Shown here piece by piece: positions 23,402-34,310 of a DNA stretch of 64,000 bases (the stretch's first letter is position 1; each line of letters starts with the position of its first letter). The stretch covers positions 22,491-86,490 of the forward strand of contig FWWN02000533.1 of NCBI GenBank assembly GCA_900175165.2, given 5' to 3'. The stretch is from Rhizomucor pusillus. Taxonomy: Eukaryota > Mucoromycota > Mucoromycetes > Mucorales > Lichtheimiaceae. Both the position numbers and the translations under genes were made by a program. A model generated the notes under the pieces. That model had not been told where the DNA came from and did no database searches. It saw nothing but the letters and a program-made list of their open reading frames with translations.

Positions 23402-24839
23402 ATGGGCAACTCGGCATCAACGGAAAGCCGCAACAGCGCAACATCGGCGGAAGCGACTCAGAATCCGCCGAAAGAGACGCCTAGCACGGCAGGCTTTGTG
23501 GTAGAAAAGAAGCCGGCAGCACCTCCGGTAGTCACCACCACGACCGACTCGTCCTCACCGCATAATATACCTTATCGCATGTCTGTCACAGCACCCGGGC
23601 AGCCCATCGCAGACGAACCTGATTCTGCAACGAGCGATGCTCCACCAGAAACTGTGGAATCAGCAGCAAGGTCAGCAGCTTCACCGGCACCCAGGGCTGT
23701 TCCCGTATCGACGGGACGGTCCGGTTGGGTATCCAGCACCGGAAGCACCAGTCCGTGGTACGGATCCTTATCATCTTCTGCCTCCTCACATCGAAGAAGC
23801 GATTCTGTAAGAGGACCATACTATCGAGCACGTGGAATGAGCATTACCAGGGATAATGAGTTTGAGGACGATCAATCGATGGGTCAGCAGCGGATGTCTC
23901 GAAGAGCAAGCATGTATCGTGACAGCAATGCGAGAGGTTAGAACTTGTTCCGACAGAGACGACAAGGGAGATCAATCAGTTACTCACAATCAATATTCAT
24001 CAGGTGTGCCGACGATTATCACGTGGTCGCAAGAAGGAAATAATGTCTATGTCACGGGCACATTCAATGGGTGGAAGCATAAAATCAAGCTAGTTAAAAG
24101 GTGAGAAAAGCCCATACAGTGTTGTATTTATTTTCTGATTTATTGCAAACCAGCACACATGACTTTTCTGCAGTCCTGGAGCTTCCACCTGGCACACATC
24201 GCTTAAAGTTCATAGTGGACGATGAATGGAAATGCTCGAACGATATGGAAACAGCAACAGATCCGGATGGAAATTTGGTCAATTATTTGCAAGTGCTTGA
24301 CGAAGATCAGGAGTACATGGACGACTTTGGTGATACGAGGACAGATCAAGGTAGGAGGAGAGAAAAGGCGTTTGGTAGATATTGACCCGTTCCGCTTACA
24401 TAGTCTTCCCATGCGCACAGAAACTATTTCGAGACCATCCACGCCTACAGAGGAGTATACGTCCGAGATCCCCGCCGATTTTATACGTCTCGCGTCTGTT
24501 GTCACGACCGAAGATGGTGCAAACAGCAAAGCAGTCAAAGGCTGGGAGAAACAGCAGCCGCAACCACCGTCCTTACCGCCACATTTGGACAAGATCCTTT
24601 TAAACTCGCAGGCTGTGAGCGAAGAAGATAACTCAGTCTTGCCGGAACCGAATCATGTCACGCTCAACCACTTGTACGCCACATCCATAAAGGACAATGT
24701 AATGGCCCTTTCTACGACAACTCGATACCGCAAAAAGGTACGTAAAGAAATATCGTTTTAGAAATACGAGGATGCTTACACACCGTTTATATAGTACGTC
24801 ACGACCATGTACTACAGACCTGTGCTTCCTAAAAATTAA
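23402..24839 (+). CDS. AMPK/SNF1 complex beta subunit (SIP1/SIP2/GAL83 family)
   Basis: Scaffold and targeting subunit of the SNF1/AMPK energy-sensing kinase. It begins MGNSAS, an N-myristoylation signal (Gly2, Ser6), followed by a Ser/Pro-rich disordered region of about 190 residues. The glycogen-binding (CBM48) domain reads ITWSQEGNNVYVTGTFNGW, LPPGTHRLKFIVDDEWK and then LVNYLQVLDED. The C-terminal ASC domain, which contacts alpha and gamma, includes LPPHLDKILLN, PNHVTLNHLYATSIKDNVM and ends YVTTMYYRPVLPKN. Introns are at 23937-24003, 24101-24153, 24351-24420 and just before YVTTMYY. The 24351-24420 intron restores frame (RTDQ joined to ETISRPSTP). The gene converges on the fucosyltransferase-like gene 220 bp away. 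Confidence 0.95.
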
Positions 24840-25058
24840 GCAGCAACACCCTTTTCCTTTCTTTGGCTTGGCCTCCTTCATCCCACAACCTTGCATCCTA
24901 TATTCTCGTCTTTATTGTTCCTTCCCCTCAGCAATACAACTGTGCATACAAGGCATTCTTCCTTTTTTCTTTTTATTTCGACATAAAAAGGACACAAGAT
25001 TATATACAAAAGGAAACATATAATTACATATCATGCAAGGTGATGATCATCGGTGTTG

Positions 25059-26812
25059 TTATTCTTCATCGCTTTCATCTTGTGGAAGGTCAAAGTATTC
25101 AATAATATTCATGATTGCTCCGGGGCCCCGGCCCTCCCAATCGTCTTCCAAAGTGACGTTGTTGTCACCGAGCACGTTCAGGCGCTCATTAATGATACGT
25201 GTAGTGAAGCTGCTCTTGCGAGCGCACACGCCAGGTCTACCAGCGATAAAGAGGTCTGAACGGATCGCTAAAAGCTTGTCCAAAATGCCCAGGATGCCAC
25301 TGTCATGCCCCGCCTGCGAGGCTGATATTGGTATAACAGTCCAATTGGAAGGCAGGTGCATATCATCGTCGTCCTCATCCTCTCCTTGGTCGTCTATAAG
25401 ATTGGTGACATGCACCGGCAAGTTTTGGTACAGATACTGGATAGCTAGATGATGGTATCTCGTAAAATAGTACGATGAAAAGGAGGCTGACGCGGGATTC
25501 AACGATTCGGTCGTGTTGTTCTCTATAGCTTCTTCGATCGCTTCTTGGCTAAAAACATGCGGGTAATCAGTCAAGAGGAAGATGGCCGGTGTCTTTGGTG
25601 ACGAGGCAGCGAAAGTCTTGATGTGTGATTTTAGCAAAGACACAAGCGATTCGGCGCAGCCGACAAGATTTTCTGCCGGCTCAACGCGTTCCGTGCGCCA
25701 ATGGATTGCCCAATAGGGTGCCATCTGCCGCGCGATATCATCGGCTACCTGGGTGATCGTTTCACTGTACGGAATTGGCACATCCGCTGCCGGGTGCTGA
25801 ATAAATGGATATCTGTAATAGAAATCACCGCATTGTCAACAAAACGGTCGATCCATGTACGACTAAAAATAGCTCCTGCCTTTTACCTTCTGTCATAGTA
25901 AACGCTGAGTACTTCGAGATTTTGGGTGACAAAGGAGAAATCGTCTTCCGTATACTGCCGCTGCCGATGTTTCTGACTGATTCCATTATCATCTTGGACG
26001 TCGTCGTCAACAAGTGCTGTATTCGTCGTTTTGCCAGTCAAGAATTCGCGGATGATCTTTTGATACGGCCGACGTCGCTGAGCGTTACCGCTATCTTGCA
26101 AATACAGACTCCTTTCCGGCAAAGTATTCATATTCATCAGTGGTGCCAGGCAATTATCCGTCTCACCGAGGTTTTTGTGCTGACTCCGGCCTAGATGGAT
26201 GTGGAGTGTCTGCGACTTTGCGCGTACCCCAAGTGCGTTACGTTCCTTGAGCCACGCCTTAAAATCTGACATGGTTATGTAGCGAAAATATTGGCTATTG
26301 TCTTTAGCCCATTGTTCCGAGTAATACAGCGAGAAATTGTGTTCCTGGCATGCACCCAATCGAGAGCCGCCGACGTTCGGAAGGACGATCGTCCTGTTTA
26401 TCATGCCGGCCATGAATGCGAGCTGGCGGAAATGCATCTGTGCTTTCGACTCTGCATGCGGGCGCCACCATCGTGTTTAGTATATCCAATTATGCTAATT
26501 ACTTTCTTGCCTTAATTACCTTGCTCCATGATAAACACCGGTAACAAAAATCTGCATGGACCGCCGCAAAACCTGGCGTCGATGCGATCCCGGGCTTTTG
26601 CTATCCTTGGGTCGCTCTCATCGTATCGAAGCATAGGGTCAATATGAATAATTTCGTTGTTATCTTCAGCTGCCGCTGCGGCTGCTCCGGGCAGCGTCCT
26701 TGACATGTCGCTGAATATCGCTTGCCACCTGAAGGTGATTGTGACAACAGCGATGAACAGGATCAGCAACAGGGACAGCTGTATTCGTCCCAACGCATGC
26801 ATGTCTTTCAGT
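25059..26812 (-). CDS. Type II membrane glycosyltransferase, O-fucosyltransferase-like
   Basis: Probably a Golgi or ER enzyme of the GDP-fucose O-fucosyltransferase fold (PF10250-type). From ATG 26812 it has a short cytosolic end, one signal-anchor helix (LSLLLILFIAVVTITF) and a stem. The domain begins RFLLPVFIMEQGN, then AQMHFRQLAFMAGMINRTIV and LPNVGGSRLGAC. The family's GDP-sugar-binding arginine motif is APYWAIHWRTERVEP. AIFLLTDYPHVFS and DLFIAGRPGVCARKSSFTT are the typical nucleotide-side segments. The tail is acidic (DLPQDESDEE). Three exons are read, with introns near 26512-26445 and 25885-25800. A longer N-terminus from an upstream exon is possible, since a GGTACG donor-like site lies at about 26888. 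The acceptor substrate is unknown. Confidence 0.8.
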
Positions 26813-27742
26813 GGAAACCAGAACCAAGTGGAAGAGTGAAAGAAAGGAAAGGAAAGGAAGAAAGAACAACTAAATAGAAAATGCGTACCGAGTGGCCAAA
26901 AGGGATTTGCAGAGGGATCTGCAGCTAACCTTTTATGGTCTAGCGCGGGTCTCGTTGTCCACGTCAATCCCCGACGGATTCATTGCCCAATTTCTCCGCC
27001 GTCTTTGGGCAGGGCCAACGATGGTAGGTTATTTTCTGCTGTCTTGTTTGTGCACAAAGCCGATTTGCCAAGAGCTTTTATCGACAGCCATGTATACAAC
27101 TAAATTTTCCATAATATGTATTCTATATTACCTTTCTGCATATACATCATTATCACGCTCTTTTTGTGAGTTCTTGGCCATATATGATACGCAATAACAA
27201 AATAATATGCAAATCTTGTTTTAGCCATGTATGAATGTTGCCAAGTCTGGCTAATTTTTCCTTTTCTCCTCGGTTGTTGCCAAATACCCGATCTCAATAG
27301 ATATCGTTATATTACGATCTGCTCTTTCTCACACCAATGCGCAGCGATAGCAGTATTCCCTGTTGCACATTGACTCGAGTTCATGACACACAAGAATTGG
27401 CAGTATGAACTCAATTATGCGCTCTAACCCTATAATAGTCAAGCCAAAATGACATCGTATCTGAATGATTTGCCACGTATGTGTGCGTCTGCACCTGGCT
27501 TTGTTTGGAATGTTATCTGTGCTCTGTTCCAGGTAGCAGCGCTCGCACGTGCCTTAACGCATACCATCTTTTGTTAGGAACAACAATGTAATCATCACAC
27601 TATTTTAACATTATATGTACTACGTGCCAGCTAAGAACGAGCGTTAAGTGGTATTCAAAAATAACAAATAATTTGTTGTCAAATTTACAAAAAATGGGCA
27701 AAAATGGGGAAAAAGATTTAGAGAGAGAAAAAAAGTGTAATA
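26813..27742. other. Intergenic (0.9 kb)
   Basis: Promoter of the fucosyltransferase-like gene and the 3' flank of the RAX2-like gene. AT-rich, no supported gene. Confidence 0.55.
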
Positions 27743-30700
27743 TTATGTGCTCGTAGCTGCCGGGGCTCTTTCAACGTAGTTACTTGGGAATACACCTTGC
27801 ATTGGACCTTCTTCACCGTTGTCCTTGTATCCCATCCACCAGATATCATCGCTTCTGTCCACCACAATGATCGGATCGCCCTTGTCAAATCCAAGCTCAC
27901 CGTGCTCTCTGGCGTTAAAGTCGAACTTTGCATAGTACAGGTTAGGATGGTCTTCTGTACACGGCAGATCGTCAGCATTGTTACGTGCAGCGGCTTCCAT
28001 AGCTGCCTGGAAATCTTTGTGGTACTTCTTGTTGCCACCGGTGTCCTTGCTTTGAGCAGCACTTGCCGCTGGACCCTGCTCTCGTGACGATAAAAAGTCT
28101 TGGACCATGCGTTTGGATGCAGCGCGACCGTCAAGGGCCGAGTGATTGTTGTTTGCAGCACTAGACGACTTGTTACTATCCGCTGCACTGAGTGTTGCGG
28201 CAACGGCAGAGGCACCAGCCGCGTCAACAGCGATAGCAGCAGCAACGTCAGCGACACCGTCATCGGCGGATGCAGTAGTAACACCGTGGTGCACAGCAGG
28301 GGAGGCATTGTCTGCAGAGGATGCTCCAATATCAGATGCCGCCGCGTACAAGTCATCAAATGAGGTTGTGAACATCGCCTTGGACGCTGTTTCCGTGCTT
28401 ATATCTGTAATATGAGCAGCTGAAGGCTTCTCCGGACTTGCAACTGGCGAAGCTTCTTGGATCTTGATATCAAAACTGGTATTGAGAGGAGTAGGTCCAT
28501 CAGACCAACGGAACGAACTCGTCTTGAATAAATCGTGGTCCATAAAAGATAGTTCAGAAGGTGCTGTCTCTGGCTTTTTATCTGCGACTTGCTCTGCTAC
28601 TTCAGCTACTTGCGGTTTCCTTTCCTCCTTCTCGTCTTTTTCTTCCTCTACTTCGTGCTTGTTCTTTGGTATCTCTTCATGCTGTTTGACTTCATCGTAG
28701 CGACTTTCTGATGTATCCGTGGCCAAGACATTGATAGGAACTTGCTGAGTACCGTCGTTCGACAAGGATCGTTCGTTAGTTGCGATGCCTGCATACTTGT
28801 CGTTGTAATCAGCCAAGCTAAACATCGATAGAACTTGCTTAGCATTATCGGCGTCATCATTGTTCGTAGCAGAACGGTCGTAGGTTGCATTGCTGCCCTG
28901 AATCTGGTCATACTCTGACAGCGTGAACGAAGAAGATGCTTCCTTGGTATCAAGACCAGCCGACAAGAAATTGTCTCTAGTCGTTATACCAGAGTACTTG
29001 TCGTTACTCTCGTTCAACGTAAATGAAGACAGATCCAGATTCGAAGAATACTGTCTAGAGCTCGCTCTTGATCCGTTGGGGCTGTAGTTCAGCTTCACTG
29101 TTCCCTGAGACGATGTAGATGCCATGGATGATCGCTGCGCTGCTTCGGCGCCAGCAACAATTGCAGCGGTTGCTTTGGCATTGTCGGCATCCGGGGCAGT
29201 AGTCCATCGAGCGATATCAGGATCTGACGAGAAATCATCCACCATAGAAGGCCGAACGTTGCCAAATACATCGCTTTGATCGAGCATGGATGTGACATCT
29301 GAGTACATTGTGACAGGTCGCACTGCAGCGACACCTTGGGCCGAGTGCGTCGTGTAGTTTGTCCAGCGTACAGTTGACGAAGCTTGTACTTCTTCTTCAG
29401 TGAATGTCGATCTAGATAAAGTTGCATGTGTAGCAGGATCAACTGCGCTTTCGCGATCTACAGCACCTGCCACAGGCATAACCATGGCGGTACCCATAGC
29501 TGCAGCGCTGTTTACGCCAGCGTTAGTCCATCGGACCGTGTTGCCAGCTTGTTCCGTCTCGGATGATGTGCTGGAGCGGTTGGCACCGGCGGTTGCAGGT
29601 ACAGCCAAGAACGACGGCGATGCTGGTTTATCGATTGTAGCTGTCCCTATTTCGGCTGCTGGTGCGGTTGTCCAACGAACAGCAGACGATGCTTGCGGTT
29701 CGGCATTGTCGATGTTGGCATACAAGTTGTCATGCAAACCTGTAGCAGTAATAGCAGCGGTGCCAATGGATGGAGCGACAGCCGACGATTGGGAAAGATA
29801 ACTCGATGTAACACCACCTTGCGCAACAGACAATGTATTATCATCGCTAACAGCTACACCGACCGCAGATCCTCGGAAAGGGTTGTATGAGTTTCGAACA
29901 TTTGTCTGGGCGGGACCGCTGTTGTTGTACTGGTATACATTGCTGGGTGCGGCCGCATCAGGATGCTGTTCTTGTTGCTTTATATCACTACTGGTATTGG
30001 TGGCAGCTACTGCGCCTGCTGCTGCTGTCACTGCTGCAGCTGCTGTGAATCCACCCAACGCGGCACCGGGAGTCTTCGTGTTTTCCGTCATTTCACGCTG
30101 TGTATCTGCAAACGATTGATAAACAGCTCCGGTGGAAGGCGTCTCGTCCTCAAATTGTCGTTTCTTCTCTTCCGTGGACAACGTTCCAGCAACAGCTGCG
30201 GCATCCAGCATCGCAAGAAGCGATTCAGGACGTCGCGGAGGCTTTCCATAGTAAGACGCAGGGTTGGCTGCCGGATCCACCTTGGCTTCACGTCGTCTTT
30301 TAGCAAACAGAACACCCAGGGCGCAGAAAACGATCAGGAACACGATGCCTAAAGCGGCAGCGATGGAAACCAGTACAACAAGCGGTGCTGGCAAGAAAGC
30401 TGGAAAAGTAAAAAGTAAGGGTTAATATACATACCACATTTCGTACCAATCGCCCTCTTTCAAACTTACATGTAATCGTCAAAGTTGGGAAATAGGATTG
30501 GAAAAATACATTGGCTACAGCGCCTGCAGTGCCATTAGTAGCCGACGATACAAAGTATGGTATCCACCGTGAACCATCGTAAAATGCACTGCTAACGTTT
30601 CCGTAACTGTCAAGGTTAAGTAAACCAGTTACTAGTAAAACACTTTCCGTGCTTCCTTCCAGATTGACACTCGGTCCTCCTTGCTTGACGGGCAAAACTG

Positions 30701-33700
30701 TTATTTGATTTATGCTACTACCAGAGCCCAGTGTCGCATTGCTTGGCGTGCTAAATTGCTGTCCATCCCAGACTCGTATGTACGCGCTGTCGTTTACTCT
30801 GATGAAAGTATATTTTTAGGCCTGGCACTAGGTTGGCAATGTTCACCAACAAACTTACCGGCCCGCTATAAATGTCTTTTGTGTTTTGCTGTCATATGAA
30901 ACTGCAGTCGATGCGCCAGGCAAACCAGCATCGCTGGTCACAGGAGCAAACGTGTTCCAGTCGTTCGAGTTGTAATCAAATTGCGCGATGGGCACAGTAG
31001 TACCACCCAAGGTCAAATTGCCAGCTACGATCAGCTTATCCTGCATAAAATAGCATCCTTAGTAAGTCTATATGTATCCTTCGTAAAGATAATAGAGAAA
31101 ATCACTTGCCCCTGTGAAAGTAAAATCCAATACTTCACCGCCAACACCGGAATCACCAAGGTTGTTCCATTGATGGCTGCTAGCGTCAAGCACACAAATG
31201 CTTTCGCAGGTAAGCGAACCAGCGGTCCTAAAGTTACCACCCACTACAATGTCGCCGTTGGCTGGATTGGTGAGAATTCTATTGATCCTGGCCGCAGTAC
31301 CATCGTCTGCTGCTCGCAATATGAATATTATGGGCTCAAATCACTGTTACAGAGTTTTCCGATAACTTACTATGTAGATCAGGCACAGGCACGGACGTGC
31401 GGTTGACGAGATCGTATACAGCGATACTGCTAATATTTGTGCCCTTGGTAACAGTAAACGATCCTCCTATGTAGAGATAATCATTGTGGACCGTCATTGT
31501 ATTCACAGATCCTTGCCAGTTGTTGCTGAGAGCGGTCCAGATTCCATTTTCGTACAATGCCACATTCTGTACATTGCCTTGAAGTGCAAATTGTCCACCA
31601 AGGATGGTGACTGTTGTGTTTCCGTTCTTTTTATCGTTCCAAAATGCCCCAGTGGTGATAGCAAATGATTGCGATGCGTCAGGATACACTGGGAAAGACG
31701 CTAGGCTCACATTGCTATTGATAAACGAGAAACCACGCGCTTGATGTCGCTGTGCAGCTTTGATGTTGCCAACTATTAAGCTTGTTCCATTTTGCAACTT
31801 GTACGATCCGAAAACGGGACCCGAAATATACGGTCCATCGACACTCCAAGCATTAGATGAGGTGTTCCACCACGCATTACCAGCTGTTGCATTCGCTATC
31901 GTCGTCTTCTCGTCAGTGTAGAAACCAGTGTGGTTGCCTGAAGCAATAATGGCAGCGGCGTCTGATGGTGACTGATAGAATGCTTCTACGAGGCCGTTTA
32001 CACCACCAGCGAGTGAGTGCCAACTGCCATTGTTGGTATTATAGCGGGCTACGTTGTTGAGCACAGTTTTTGCACCACTTGCTACGGACTGGAAGGATCC
32101 ACCAATATATAAGTCAGCATTGTTTCGATAAAATGCGTTGACGGGGCCGTTGAGTCCATTGTTGGTCAGAGGGACGAGCTGGTTCTTTGTAGAATCAAAA
32201 AGCACTATGTTTTGATACGTCTTGTTGGTCGAAGTGTACGAAAAATTACCGCCGATATAAATATTTCCATCAGATGCATCCAAGGCATTCACAGTAGACA
32301 TGTATGGTACATTGTCTAATTTATAAGAATCAGGAAAAAACACAATTTGCTGATATTCAGTATAAATATATATGACAACTTACCAGGTAAAGGACCGTAG
32401 GCGCCAGTCAAGGTACCATTTCCACTCGTGCTCGACGGTGCAGCCTTTTGATCTGGAGTGAACGCTAGCAAGCTTGTTAGTGTCCCATTGGATGGAACTT
32501 TGACAAACTGCACTGCTTGGGCCGTGATTACTGCGTTTCCGCTTTTCGGTTTCGTCGCATTATGTGCTACTCCAACGGTGACATATGGTCGGAAGGCGGA
32601 TGAAGCTCCTTCTATCGGACCAGAATATACAAGTGTCGAGCTAGTCTTGGTATTGCTGAGATCCACAGTCGTTACTGTTGAATTGCCGTCCGTCGGATAC
32701 ACCGTGACATCCACCTGTGTTCTCTGTGCACAATCGGTCGTACACTTTGGAAAATAGAAGTAGACTTCGTATATGCCAGACTCTGGAAGATTGGGTATAA
32801 AATCAATAGATGCGGTGGATGAACTAAGCTTGCTCGCTTCAATCGCAGTGCTTAATATGTATTGATATGATCCTGAGACCTGGCTGGACTTCCATGATCC
32901 GGTCGTTCTCACTTGCGTCTGATTCGTGCTAGATCCGCAAGTTGCCCCGTTCAGTGATTGCACCGCATATACAAAGATTTCTGGTCAAAAATGTATATTT
33001 TAGCCGCATACGCGTTGATATCACCACGATCACGCGACGTACCTCGCTGAAATATCTCGATACTGGCCAATCCACCGCCCGAGCCATACCATGAGGAAAT
33101 TTGCACACGTATACCAGAAGCGAGTGTCGCGTCCTGAATAACGAAATCCTGGTACTCAATGCTGGCATCGTTGCTAAGTGAGCAGTTGGTGGAGCAGGAA
33201 CGGCGCTGATGGGTGACAGGATCAATGTAAGTGAAATTGAACGGGGTATTGGACGGCAATGCGATCACCCTTAATTATTTACCACGCGTGTTAGATCGCA
33301 CCATTTGTAATAATTAGTTATAAAAGACATCTTACGAGAAATTTTGAGTGCCCCGTCCATCCATGTGCGTGTTTGCGAAACGGATAAGCGATGGCGTCAC
33401 GGAATATGCAAAGGTGGCTTGCCAGTAACCAGCTGTGTCGTCCAACAGCAGCCATGGATCACTGTCCAGATCAGATGGACATATTATACTTGAGGGATCG
33501 TTGTTTACTGTTCCAGAGTTCTGGGCAGAGATGGTCTGTAGTTGCAGATCATGGAGGAAAATTAAATGTATGTTCTGAAAAAGGAAATATATGTATAGCA
33601 CTTACTGCCGGCGAAGACAAGCTGATGGGTTGACTTGCTGGTGCATAGTTGGTTTGACCATCCGCTGAAGTATCAAACCGACCTCCAAAGAGTATAGATC

Positions 33701-34310
33701 CGGTCTTGTTGTTTTTGGTAATTGCATTGACCGGTCCATTGAGCCCCTTCCAGGGTAGTCCAAACCAAGTTCCGTTTTGCCAAGCAGCGACGCTGCCACC
33801 AAAGTATGCTAACGAATCTGCGTATTGCGGGGAAGGTGCGACGGGTGCCCAGAAAGAACCTCCGGCGTATACGCGTTGCTGATCAGTGTCGCAATACAAA
33901 GTGTAAACGGGACCATCCAGACCCTCAGATAATGCTGACACGGCGCCAGTGTTGAGGTCGATCAAGGCGATGTTGGATACGTTAACTGATCCAAGCTGCA
34001 TGAAATCGCCACCAACACACAAATGGTTGGAATCCATCATACACGAGGCGTAAATGGATCCATTGGTGCTAGAAGACGAGAGTACCTGGAACGTTTCGTT
34101 GGTGTATGTGAGGATAGACGCGGTCGAATCCGGTATTTGTGTCAGCTGCTGTGAATCAGTGTAAAGTGATATGCCGCCATATGGACCTGCAATGCCTATC
34201 TGGCCTAGCTGCTCGAGATCGATTGCTGGATGTGCGACGTAGGATCCGGTTGTAAAAGCAATTGATATCAAGCCAACCAGACACGAATAGTAGCAGCTGA
34301 CTGGCTTCAT
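27743..34310 (-). CDS. RAX2: RAX2-like cortical landmark protein with long cytoplasmic tail and C-terminal SH3 domain
   Basis: A very large (about 2,000 aa, roughly nine exons) single-pass type I membrane protein. It starts with a signal peptide (YYSCLVGLISIAFTTGSYVA). The extracellular part has at least seven propeller-like repeats with the RAX2 signature [YVLI]xGGxF, for example HLCVGGDFMQL, RVYAGGSFWAP, SILFGGRFDTS, NIYIGGNFSYT, DLYIGGSFQSV, YLYIGGSFTVT and DIVVGGNFRTA, with many Asn-X-Ser/Thr sites. The transmembrane helix is LVVLVSIAAALGIVFLIVFC followed by KRRR. The last exon (27743 to about 30408) encodes about 850 cytoplasmic residues: Ala/Ser/Thr-rich with repeated RW[T/S] motifs, ending in an SH3 domain (ALYDY-like YYAKFDFNAREHGELGF, DDIWWMGY, GVFPSNYV). 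In yeast, Rax2 marks division sites with Rax1; here it likely marks hyphal or septal cortex. Confidence 0.85.

Noticed and set aside
24351..24378. Apparent 28-nt intron in the AMPK beta gene
   Set aside because: A normal 70-nt intron (24351-24420) with acceptor CACAG restores the frame and the expected protein.
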